Source: Campylobacterota bacterium (lineage in GTDB: Bacteria > Campylobacterota > Campylobacteria > Campylobacterales > Sulfurovaceae). Taken from it: a DNA stretch of 5,791 nucleotides. Where the stretch lies: positions 1 to 5,791 of the forward strand of contig JAHZJZ010000057.1 of the NCBI GenBank assembly GCA_022600655.1, written 5' to 3'. Below, in pieces: positions 1-5,664 of the stretch (the stretch's first letter is position 1; every line of letters begins with the position of its first letter). Below the pieces are notes generated by a model that made no database searches, was not told the DNA's origin, and was given only the letters and a program-made list of their open reading frames with translations. A program made the translations under genes and the position numbers.

Positions 1-732
1 AAAATTACAGAGTTTAATACATTTGATGAACTCTATTTTTCTGATGCTACTTTTATTGAGAGTCCTATTGTATTACAACTCTCTGAATCTATACAGATGT
101 CAAGAACTTACTTTGAGATGCTAGAAGATAGAAGAGATACATTTATGAGACCTAATGTACCTCTACATATTAAAGATTTAAATGATAAATTAAAAGTATC
201 ATTAACAGAAGATACACTATTTGATGTAGAAGATTTATTAAATCGTTATGATGTTAAAAAACTACTCTCTATTTTATCAACTGTTATGGGTGGTAAAGTA
301 AAATATAGTAAAAAAACAAGAGATTATCAATATATTGATAATAATGGTAAAGCCTTTGATAGTTTAAATACAGCAACAGGTGTTAAATCATTTGGAATTA
401 TACAGATGTTAATAAGAAGTGGAATTATCGACCAACGCTCTTTATTAATATTAGATGAACCTGAAGTGCATCTACACCCAAAATGGCAACTAAAATATGC
501 TCAACTTATTGTAGAACTGGTCAAAAATGATATAAATGTATTGGTCACTTCTCATAGCCCCTATATGATACAGGCATTGGTTAAATATACAAAAGATGCA
601 GATATTGTAAATAAGAGTAACTTCTATTTAGCTACAAAAAAAGAGCTACATTCAAACATTGAAAATGTAAATGAAAATCTTCATAAAATATTTGAACTTT
701 TAGCTGAACCAATGAATGAGGTTTATGAGTAG
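1..732 (+). CDS. AAA/ABC-like ATPase (AAA_21 type), 3' part of gene
   Basis: The frame is open from the first base, so the gene starts upstream of the window; 243 residues are visible and the first ATG at 97 is internal. The visible part is the C-terminal lobe of an SMC/ABC-like ATPase. A signature-like TATGVKSFG segment (about 361-396) precedes a Walker B motif, LLILDEPEVHLHP (D at 454, catalytic E at 457), and then a switch histidine in VTSHSP (H at 556). The Walker A motif must lie before the window. The DEPE-x-HLHP form is typical of the AAA_21/OLD-like ATPases common in phage-defence and abortive-infection loci. No TOPRIM domain follows: the protein ends about 56 residues after the switch histidine with an IFELLAEPMNEVYE tail. 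The next gene begins directly after the TAG stop, implying co-transcription and probably a shared function. Family assignment is firm; a defence role is inferred from family and partner. Confidence 0.88.
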   Translation, partial: KITEFNTFDELYFSDATFIESPIVLQLSESIQMSRTYFEMLEDRRDTFMRPNVPLHIKDLNDKLKVSLTEDTLFDVEDLLNRYDVKKLLSILSTVMGGKVKYSKKTRDYQYIDNNGKAFDSLNTATGVKSFGIIQMLIRSGIIDQRSLLILDEPEVHLHPKWQLKYAQLIVELVKNDINVLVTSHSPYMIQALVKYTKDADIVNKSNFYLATKKELHSNIENVNENLHKIFELLAEPMNEVYE

Positions 733-1353
733 ATGCTAAAGCGAATAGAGAATTTTGGAGAAGCGAATGGCTATTTTATTTTTGACTCACTTACAAAAGT
801 GAGTGATCAAACTTGCATCTGTGATAATTTAATAATTATTGATTTTGATAAAACTAAAGAAAAAATAATAGAAGAGACAAATCAATCTACACGCTCTTCT
901 TGTGATGGATTAAATCTCAAAGAGAGCATAGACTTTATTGAATTTAAAAGTTTTAAAAATGTAAAAACTAAATTTCATAACAAAGAGAATATGGAGAAAA
1001 AAGAAAAAAATTTTATAGATAAAACAGAAGCATCACTAGCTGATAAAATTGAATCTAGTATTTGGATGTTTGAATATATCTTGGGTCATAAAAATTTTTC
1101 TGCTACAAAAGATGAAAAAACACTATATAGGAATAAAATAAAAAATTACTATTTGGTTGTAGATATCGATTTAACTAAAAACTCGAAAGATACATTAGTT
1201 GCAAAATTAAATGGATTAACACTTCCAACATCACTGTATGATAATCTTATTATTCAAGTAGAATCAATTCTTAATGATATTGACAAATATATTAAAATAA
1301 ATAAACCAAAGATGATAAGTTGTGAAGAGTTAAAAAAATTTTATACAACTTAA
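733..1353 (+). CDS. Uncharacterised 206-aa protein, possible PD-(D/E)XK nuclease-like partner of the ATPase
   Basis: I do not recognise this protein as a named family. Its ATG follows the TAG of the ATPase gene with no gap, and a GAGG at 718-721 may serve as ribosome binding site, so the two genes are almost certainly one operon. The sequence is lysine- and asparagine-rich, has no signal peptide or membrane segment, and is soluble. In the N-terminal half a hydrophobic strand (LIIIDFD, residues 33-39) precedes CDGL (D58) and then IDFIEFKSF (E70, K72). The D-x(11)-E-x-K spacing with hydrophobic flanks resembles the catalytic core of PD-(D/E)XK nucleases. The C-terminal half looks helical, with one strand (YYLVVDIDL, about 139-147). 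GC content is very low (11 of 60 bases at 961-1020), unlike cobT downstream. A nuclease effector role is a hypothesis; the reading frame itself is well supported. Confidence 0.8.
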   Translation: MLKRIENFGEANGYFIFDSLTKVSDQTCICDNLIIIDFDKTKEKIIEETNQSTRSSCDGLNLKESIDFIEFKSFKNVKTKFHNKENMEKKEKNFIDKTEASLADKIESSIWMFEYILGHKNFSATKDEKTLYRNKIKNYYLVVDIDLTKNSKDTLVAKLNGLTLPTSLYDNLIIQVESILNDIDKYIKINKPKMISCEELKKFYTT

Positions 1354-1362
1354 AAAATAAAG

Positions 1363-1368
1363 TATAAT
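1363..1368 (+). promoter_or_regulatory. Putative -10 box of the ABC importer operon
   Basis: A perfect TATAAT preceded by AAAG lies between the stop codon of the 206-aa gene and the ATG at 1382. No convincing -35 hexamer is visible, as is usual for Campylobacterota housekeeping promoters. Transcription starting about 7 bp downstream would leave a leader of only about 6-7 nt before the ATG. The call rests on motif and position only. Confidence 0.55.
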
Positions 1369-1381
1369 AAAAACCTCTATC

Positions 1382-2077
1382 ATGCTAAATATAACCAACT
1401 TTAATAACAACATTCTAAAAAATATCACCTTCAATATACCCTCGAACAAAAACCTCATCATTCTAGGTTCAAACGGTGTAGGGAAAACAACTTTAGCTAA
1501 AATTTTATGTGGACTAACCCCTAGTAACAGTGTCACCATCAACAATATCAACCCCTCAAAATTTTTTGGAGAGCAAAGAGCGAAGCTTATCAACTATATT
1601 CCTCCCAAATTAGAGATATTTGATGAATTCATCACCGTTCGAGAGTTTCTAGCGTTGAGTTCTCTAACACCTCATATTACTATAGATGAAGCTTTAGATA
1701 GACTACAAACTACTCACCTGCAACACAAAGCATGTCAAACACTAAGCAGTGGAGAGTCACAACTCCTACTAATCGCTAGTAGCTGGTTGCATGGTGCGAC
1801 TTATACTATTTTTGACGAACCCACAGCCAATCTTGATCCTCAAAAGATGCAACTTCTTTTTGCTCTGTTTAAAGATGAAAACTTTTTACAAAGTAAAATC
1901 ATTATTACCCATAATCTTGATTTGGCTTATAAATTGGGTTTTGATATTTTGTTTTTAGAAAAAAATACTATTAAATATCATGGTTCATCAGAAGCATTTT
2001 TTGAACAAGCATATTTAGATACTATTTATAAAAAGAGCGTACAAAAAATATCTAATAATATTGTAGTGAAACTATGA
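1382..2077 (+). CDS. FecE/BtuD-family ABC importer ATP-binding protein
   Basis: This is the cytoplasmic ATPase subunit of a type II ABC importer (iron-siderophore, haem or cobamide family), 231 aa. Visible motifs are Walker A GSNGVGKTT (29-37), signature LSSGE (121-125), Walker B with D-loop TIFDEPTANLD (142-152, catalytic E146) and switch histidine H177 in IITHN. The Q-loop is odd: the usual VPQ-type segment reads YIPPKLEIFD (72-81), with proline 75 where glutamine is expected. The start is secure: an in-frame TAA lies at 1358-1360 with no ATG, GTG or TTG between it and 1382, and the N-terminus aligns with the family. No Shine-Dalgarno sequence is visible. The TGA stop overlaps the permease ATG (ATGA, 2074-2077), which indicates translational coupling. 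The protein is shorter than typical FecE (about 255 aa). The substrate cannot be told from the sequence. Confidence 0.93.
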   Translation: MLNITNFNNNILKNITFNIPSNKNLIILGSNGVGKTTLAKILCGLTPSNSVTINNINPSKFFGEQRAKLINYIPPKLEIFDEFITVREFLALSSLTPHITIDEALDRLQTTHLQHKACQTLSSGESQLLLIASSWLHGATYTIFDEPTANLDPQKMQLLFALFKDENFLQSKIIITHNLDLAYKLGFDILFLEKNTIKYHGSSEAFFEQAYLDTIYKKSVQKISNNIVVKL

Positions 2078-3015
2078 AAAAACTAATTTTACTCTTTGCT
2101 TTTACTATTTTAATAGTAGCCCCTTTTTTAGGACAAATCCCCATAGTTCCAAGTAAACTGTTAGACAACTCAAGCATGGATTATAAAATCTTTTTTGAAC
2201 TGCGTCTGCCTCGTATGCTTTTGGCATTTTTTGTAGGTGGGGTTTTGGCTCTTGGGGGCTTGATATTTCAGACTGTATTTAGAAACCCTATGAGTACCCC
2301 TTTTACACTAGGCGTGGCAAGTGGAGCGACACTTTTTACAGCGATGGCTATTGTTTTAGGTTTTTCTAGCATGAGTTCTCTTTTTGCTTTTGTAGGAGCA
2401 ATGGGTACTGTAATGGTTCTGTTTATGGTCGCTAGTCGATTTAAAAGTTATGACACCTCTTCACTGCTACTAGTAGGTATTGCCCTCTCTTTTTTCTACT
2501 CTGCTTCATTGATGGTGATGTTTTATCTTAGTAACCTTCAAGAGAGTTATGAGATTATGCGTTTTACCATGGGGAGTTTAGATATTGTAGGCTTTGAGAA
2601 TATCTATCTTTTGGCAGTGACTGCTTTTTTACTATTAGCTCTTATACATCACTATCGTTATGAACTCAAACTGCTACTAACCTCTTATGAGTTTGCTTAC
2701 CTTAAAGGGGTAAATGTCAAAAAAATTAACTATATTTTGCTCTTTGGGGTTTCAGTTGCTGTAGGGGTAGCTGTGAGTTTAACAGGACCTATTGGATTTG
2801 TGGGGTTAATCATTCCTCATATACTCAAAACCATCTATGCACAGAGTGCTGACAGACTCATATTTCCTATTTTCTTTTATGGAGGGGTATTTTTAGTGCT
2901 TTGTGACCTGATAGCAAGAAATTTAGGCACAACTACTGATGTGCCTATTGGAGTAGTGACCTCTTTTTTAGGAGCTCCGTTTTTTATCTATCTTTTGATA
3001 AATAAAAAACAGTAA
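2074..3015 (+). CDS. FecCD/BtuC-family ABC importer permease
   Basis: This 313-aa, highly hydrophobic protein is the inner-membrane permease of the same importer, probably acting as a homodimer because only one permease gene is present. Family hallmarks are RLPR (44-47) before the second membrane helix, Q66 followed by RNPMSTPFTLGVASGA (70-85), GPIGFVGLIIPH (238-249) and DVPIGVVTSFLGAPFF (289-304) before the C-terminal helix. The KGVNVKKINY segment (211-220) corresponds to the conserved GVNV cytoplasmic loop. The segment after PH reads ILKTIYAQSADRL rather than the usual R-x-x-x-G-x-D/N-H-R, so the protein is somewhat divergent. The N-terminal hydrophobic stretch (3-19) is the first membrane helix. 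No substrate-binding protein gene lies on either side: the next gene is a convergent aquaporin. The importer must therefore use a binding protein encoded elsewhere. Candidate substrates are Fe-siderophore, haem or cobamide. Confidence 0.93.
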   Translation: MKKLILLFAFTILIVAPFLGQIPIVPSKLLDNSSMDYKIFFELRLPRMLLAFFVGGVLALGGLIFQTVFRNPMSTPFTLGVASGATLFTAMAIVLGFSSMSSLFAFVGAMGTVMVLFMVASRFKSYDTSSLLLVGIALSFFYSASLMVMFYLSNLQESYEIMRFTMGSLDIVGFENIYLLAVTAFLLLALIHHYRYELKLLLTSYEFAYLKGVNVKKINYILLFGVSVAVGVAVSLTGPIGFVGLIIPHILKTIYAQSADRLIFPIFFYGGVFLVLCDLIARNLGTTTDVPIGVVTSFLGAPFFIYLLINKKQ

Positions 3016-3024
3016 CCACACTTA

Positions 3025-3096
3025 ACTTCTTAAAAAACTCTTTAGGAGTCGGAGACTTTAGTCCCAAATGAGGCGAGGCTAAAGCCGTCGGTTCCT
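3025..3096 (+). repeat. Two-hairpin REP/BIME-like dispersed repeat, copy A
   Basis: The element sits between the convergent 3' ends of the permease and aquaporin genes. It contains two related hairpins in inverted orientation. The first, at 3051-3064, has stem GG-(A)-GAC/GTC-CC, loop TTTA and one bulged A. The second, at 3074-3090, has stem CGA-GGC/GCC-(G)-TCG, loop TAAA and one bulged G. The outer ends AGGA (3044-3047) and TCCT (3093-3096) are also inverted. Positions 3025-3091 match 5725-5791 without gaps at 54 of 67 bases, with the hairpins nearly identical and the 8-base spacer divergent. Paired inverted hairpins in intergenic space resemble the REP/BIME elements mobilised by RAYT (TnpA_REP) transposases. 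No transposase gene is in the window. It may also act as a bidirectional 3' end, although no U-tract follows either hairpin. Confidence 0.8.
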
Positions 3097-3113
3097 AATT
3101 TTGAAAACTTCTG

Positions 3114-3809
3114 CTACTCTTTTTCAGAGCTAAACCATTTCCAAAATAGACCTGCTAAAACAGCTCCTGCGATTGGGGCTACCCAAAATAGCCAAAGTTG
3201 ATTCATGGCTGATGTTTCAGCAAAAAAGGCTACAGCTGTACTTCGAGCTGGGTTGACTGAAGTATTGGTTACAGGAATTGAGATTAAGTGAATAAGTGTC
3301 AATGTTAACCCAATAGCAATCGGTGCAAATCCTGCTGGTGCTTTATCACTGGTAGAAGCTAAAATAATAAACAAGAACATAAATGTTAAAACCACCTCAA
3401 TTAACAGTGCTGACATCATACTGTATCCACCTGGAGAGAGTTCACCATATCCATTGGTTGCAAAACCACCTACTTCAAATCCTGCTTTACCTGTAGCGAT
3501 AAGATAGAGTACAAAAGCAGCAACCATACCACCCCACACTTGTGCTAAAATATAAGGAGCCAACTCACTTTTTTCAAACTTTCCAGCACTATAAAGTCCT
3601 ATCGATACGGCAGGATTTAAGTGACATCCTGAGATATGACCTATCGAATAAGCCATGGTCAATACCGTTAAACCAAACGCTAAAGAGACTCCTACAAACC
3701 CAATACCAAGTTCTGGATAACCTGCAGCCAATACAGCTGACCCACAACCACCAAATACCAACCAAAATGTTCCAATAAACTCTGCAACTAACTTCTTACT
3801 TAATGACAT
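3114..3809 (-). CDS. aqpZ: Aquaporin Z, water channel
   Basis: This 231-aa inner-membrane water channel has the same length as E. coli AqpZ and is very similar to it from memory (FIGTFWLVFGGCGSAVLAAG at 11-30, ISIPVTNTSVNPARSTAVA at 176-194). Both pore asparagine motifs are intact: NPA at 65-67 and NPA at 186-188. The aromatic/arginine selectivity filter reads F45, H174, T183 and R189, the water-selective set, so glycerol transport is unlikely. Six membrane helices and two half-helices are expected. One difference from E. coli as I recall it is C62 before the first NPA, where E. coli has glycine. The ATG is preceded by AAGGA at a 7-nt spacing and an extended -10 box. The gene stands alone, divergent from cobT and convergent with the permease, with a REP-like repeat at its 3' side. 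It probably serves osmotic adjustment. Confidence 0.97.
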   Translation of the reverse strand: MSLSKKLVAEFIGTFWLVFGGCGSAVLAAGYPELGIGFVGVSLAFGLTVLTMAYSIGHISGCHLNPAVSIGLYSAGKFEKSELAPYILAQVWGGMVAAFVLYLIATGKAGFEVGGFATNGYGELSPGGYSMMSALLIEVVLTFMFLFIILASTSDKAPAGFAPIAIGLTLTLIHLISIPVTNTSVNPARSTAVAFFAETSAMNQLWLFWVAPIAGAVLAGLFWKWFSSEKE

Positions 3810-3816
3810 CCTTTTT

Positions 3817-3821
3817 TCCTT
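3817..3821 (-). promoter_or_regulatory. Ribosome binding site of aqpZ
   Basis: Read on the minus strand, AAGGA lies 7 nt before the ATG at 3809. It supports this start for aqpZ, which also matches the N-terminus expected for the family. Confidence 0.7.
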
Positions 3822-3840
3822 ACACTGTTTAAGATAAAAA

Positions 3841-3849
3841 ATTATAGCA
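3841..3849 (-). promoter_or_regulatory. Extended -10 promoter of aqpZ
   Basis: On the minus strand the sequence reads TGC-TATAAT, an extended -10 element with a perfect TATAAT at 3841-3846. The predicted transcript start near 3834 gives a leader of about 25 nt that contains the AAGGA site. Long A/T runs upstream (3861-3895) fit the -35-less promoters of Campylobacterota. Confidence 0.6.
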
Positions 3850-3876
3850 CTTCTATACTGTTTTTAAATAAAAAAG

Positions 3877-3882
3877 TATAAT
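3877..3882 (+). promoter_or_regulatory. Possible -10 box for cobT
   Basis: AAAG-TATAAT on the plus strand has the same form as the box before the ABC operon (1363-1368). It lies 129 bp before the cobT ATG. A second, weaker candidate, TATACT at 3950-3955, would start transcription nearer the gene and just before the palindromic hairpin. Which one is used cannot be decided from sequence. Confidence 0.35.
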
Positions 3883-3971
3883 TTTAAATATTTAATGTTA
3901 CTTTTTTTAGTCAAAGAATAGTTTAATGAATCTATCAGATATCCCTCACTATACTACGCTCTAAAATTCAT

Positions 3972-3991
3972 CGTGGGCAGGAATGCCCACG
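3972..3991 (+). repeat. Perfect 8-bp palindromic hairpin, REP-like, in the cobT leader
   Basis: CGTGGGCA (3972-3979) and TGCCCACG (3984-3991) form a perfect, GC-rich 8-bp stem with a GGAA loop, standing out sharply in an AT-rich spacer. The flanking CTACA on the 3' side is, from memory, also seen with GTGGGCA/TGCCCAC intergenic repeats scattered in many bacterial genomes. It is unrelated to the two-hairpin repeat elsewhere in the window. It ends 20 nt before the cobT ATG. No T-run follows, so it is not an intrinsic terminator. It would lie in the cobT 5' leader from either candidate promoter and could affect translation or mRNA stability. Confidence 0.65.
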
Positions 3992-4011
3992 CTACATAAA
4001 AAGAGACCCTA

Positions 4012-5070
4012 ATGATAAAAACCATAGTCGGAACAGCAGACTTCATCGAATCACTTCGTGGTAAAAAAGCCACCTTTATGTTAGCCCTAAGTAATACCAA
4101 AACAGCCAATATAGAAGGAATCACCCAAGCTGGAATCCCAGGGATGATTCACCTCACCCCTACACTTGATAGTGAGTTTCTCTGTACAGGTGAAGTGAGA
4201 AGTTTAGATAATATTGCCGAAACACCAAAAGGGGTTCCTACTCCCGCACTTATAACAAGAGGAGTTCACCTGCTTTCGCCCTATAGTCGCATCGAACTGT
4301 TAGACTTAGGCTTAGAGGTTAAACCTAAAGTAGACTATTTTAAACTGTATAACTTTGATATAGAGCCAAGCGATAATATCGCTAAAGGAGCCAATATAGA
4401 TGCTCAAACACTCTTTCAAAAAGGGGTAGAGTTTGGACAGAGTTATAAGTGTCAAGATGACTATATTATCTTAGGTGAGTCGGTTCCTAGTGGTACGACC
4501 ACTGCCATGGCTACAGCGATTGGACTACGTTATAAAGCAAAAGAAGCTTTCTCTAGTTCATTTAAAAATGTACCAAATGATATACGAAAAAATACGCTAA
4601 AACTTGCCCTCTCTCATCTAAATCATAAAGATGATATATTTGCTATTTTAGGGAAACTTGGTGACAATATGTTAATTTTCAATGCTGGATTTATCTTGGG
4701 TCTTAACAACCAAATACCATTAGTTCTAGCAGGAGGAACCCAAATGGCATCTGTTCTACTCATAGTCAATAAAATTTTAAGACTCATGGGTGGGACGATG
4801 GAGACCTCAAACTTAGCTCTCTGTACTACCAAATGGGTGGCAGAAGATGAAAATAGTGACATTAAAGCTCTAATTGAACTGCTACAGTTTCCTATCAACG
4901 CCTACTACAGTGATTTTGACTTTTCACTAACCAACCATCCTGCACTCAAACTCTATGATGAGGGTGAAGCCAAAGAGGGCGTTGGAGCTGGTGGAGCTTT
5001 GATGTATGCTAATTTAAATGGGATTTCTAAAGAGAATATTACTAAGCAGGTTGAGGCTTTTTTACAATAG
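4012..5070 (+). CDS. cobT: CobT-like nicotinate-nucleotide:dimethylbenzimidazole phosphoribosyltransferase (archaeal/cyanobacterial type)
   Basis: This 352-aa cytoplasmic protein belongs to the CobT branch annotated as TIGR00303/UPF0284 in archaea and cyanobacteria. CobT transfers phosphoribose from nicotinate mononucleotide to 5,6-dimethylbenzimidazole, or adenine in some organisms, giving the alpha-riboside phosphate used as the lower ligand of cobamides. Visible landmarks are the glycine/threonine-rich LGESVPSGTTTAMA (154-167), VLAGGTQMA (about 238-246) and EGVGAGGAL (322-330). By position, E322 probably corresponds to the catalytic base of classical CobT (Glu317 in Salmonella), which sits in a similar EG-x-GA context; this is inference. 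The ATG is preceded by a weak GAGA about 7 nt upstream. No cobalamin riboswitch or B12 box was seen in the leader. No other cob gene is adjacent. The stop lies 1 nt from the end of the convergent mazF gene. The lower-ligand base cannot be predicted. Confidence 0.88.
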   Translation: MIKTIVGTADFIESLRGKKATFMLALSNTKTANIEGITQAGIPGMIHLTPTLDSEFLCTGEVRSLDNIAETPKGVPTPALITRGVHLLSPYSRIELLDLGLEVKPKVDYFKLYNFDIEPSDNIAKGANIDAQTLFQKGVEFGQSYKCQDDYIILGESVPSGTTTAMATAIGLRYKAKEAFSSSFKNVPNDIRKNTLKLALSHLNHKDDIFAILGKLGDNMLIFNAGFILGLNNQIPLVLAGGTQMASVLLIVNKILRLMGGTMETSNLALCTTKWVAEDENSDIKALIELLQFPINAYYSDFDFSLTNHPALKLYDEGEAKEGVGAGGALMYANLNGISKENITKQVEAFLQ

Positions 5071-5071
5071 T

Positions 5072-5407
5072 CTAATCCATCTCTTCAAATCGTCGGCAGA
5101 GTATATTCACTATATCTTGACGGGTATATGGGTTGTCGAGTGAGGTTAACTTTTTAATCAGTCTCTTTTTAGAGATGGTTCGTATCTGTTGACACAGAAG
5201 AATCGATGGGAGTTCTAACTCATGTTTTAGTAGAAACTCATTGGGGTAGACTCTTCTTCCTTTTTTAAGTGAGGTAATCGGAATAATGGTCACCACATCC
5301 AAAAGGTTTTCATAACTGTTGGAGATAACCAGTACAGGTCTTGTTCCTTGTTGCTCTCGTCCTATCGTTGGATTCAAGTCTGCCAAATAGACATCATACT
5401 GATTCAT
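5072..5407 (-). CDS. mazF: MazF/PemK-family endoribonuclease toxin
   Basis: This 111-aa protein has the normal length and pattern of MazF/PemK toxins, which cut single-stranded RNA at short sequence motifs and arrest translation. The N-terminal block YDVYLADLNPTIGREQQGTRP (4-24) contains the conserved G-x-E-x-x-G-x-RP loop. R23 and T45 (in IIPITS) occupy the places of the catalytic arginine and threonine of B. subtilis MazF. The QIRTISKKRL block (94 onward by pattern is not needed; it lies in the C-terminal half) matches the conserved Q-x-R-x-I strand. The protein appears intact and catalytically competent. The ATG overlaps the antitoxin TGA in an ATGA (5404-5407), the usual coupling that keeps toxin below antitoxin. 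Its 3' end is 1 nt from the cobT stop, leaving no room for a separate terminator, so the transcripts probably overlap. The RNA cleavage motif cannot be predicted. Confidence 0.95.
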   Translation of the reverse strand: MNQYDVYLADLNPTIGREQQGTRPVLVISNSYENLLDVVTIIPITSLKKGRRVYPNEFLLKHELELPSILLCQQIRTISKKRLIKKLTSLDNPYTRQDIVNILCRRFEEMD

Positions 5408-5649
5408 GACAACTTCTCACTATCTACATACTTAAATCCCTCTTCTATCTCCTGCATATCTTGACGATACAGCTCGTCATTTGAAGCTTCAAGCATAGCC
5501 TTTTTATACTGCTCTTTTTGCTTTTTTTCAATCAGTAGTTGCAGTGCAGAGGAGACCATCTCTGAAAAGGATTGGTATTGACTGGCTATTTGATTAAACT
5601 CTAATGCATCAAAGACATCATTTTTTATGGTTACTGTTTTTCTTACCAT
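5404..5649 (-). CDS. Ribbon-helix-helix antitoxin of the MazF-type toxin
   Basis: This 81-aa protein is the first gene of the toxin-antitoxin operon. Residues 2-8 (VRKTVTI) form the DNA-contacting beta strand, followed by two helices (about 11-24 and 27-43, with FSEMVSSALQLLIEKK), the usual ribbon-helix-helix fold that dimerises and binds operator DNA. The charged C-terminal tail (44-81, rich in E, D, K and Q) is the expected flexible segment that wraps around and blocks MazF. A strong AAGGAG lies 5 nt before the ATG. Upstream, three TATGA repeats at 11-bp spacing form a plausible operator for autoregulation. The family is called by fold pattern and by the toxin beside it. I do not assign a symbol because RHH antitoxins of MazF toxins vary in naming (MazE, PemI, CopG-like). 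Confidence 0.9.
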   Translation of the reverse strand: MVRKTVTIKNDVFDALEFNQIASQYQSFSEMVSSALQLLIEKKQKEQYKKAMLEASNDELYRQDMQEIEEGFKYVDSEKLS

Positions 5650-5654
5650 GCTGA

Positions 5655-5660
5655 CTCCTT
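5655..5660 (-). promoter_or_regulatory. Ribosome binding site of the antitoxin gene
   Basis: A perfect AAGGAG on the minus strand is placed 5 nt before the antitoxin ATG. It is the strongest Shine-Dalgarno sequence in the window. This fits the need for antitoxin to be made in excess over the toxin, whose start relies on the ATGA overlap. Confidence 0.8.
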
Positions 5661-5664
5661 ATTA

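Noticed and set aside
97..99. ATG as true start of the first ATPase gene
   Set aside because: The frame is open back to base 1 with coding-like sequence, and an ATPase of this type needs an upstream Walker A lobe. The gene is cut by the window edge rather than starting here.
1330..1593. 87-codon reading frame on the minus strand
   Set aside because: It lies antisense over the end of the 206-aa gene and the start of the importer ATPase, which has intact Walker A in this region. The translation has no recognisable domain.
3542..3778. 78-codon reading frame on the plus strand
   Set aside because: It is antisense inside aqpZ, whose product is a strong full-length match; no family pattern or ribosome binding site.
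3972..4000. Intrinsic terminator
   Set aside because: The stem is good but is followed by CTACATAAAAAG rather than a T-run on the plus strand, and on the minus strand the sequence after it has no T-run either.
3810..4011. Cobalamin riboswitch upstream of cobT
   Set aside because: No B12-box-like sequence or multi-helix arrangement is visible in this spacer; only the single 8-bp hairpin and promoter-like boxes are seen.
4623..4898. 91-codon reading frame on the minus strand
   Set aside because: It is antisense inside cobT, with no recognisable domain or start signal.
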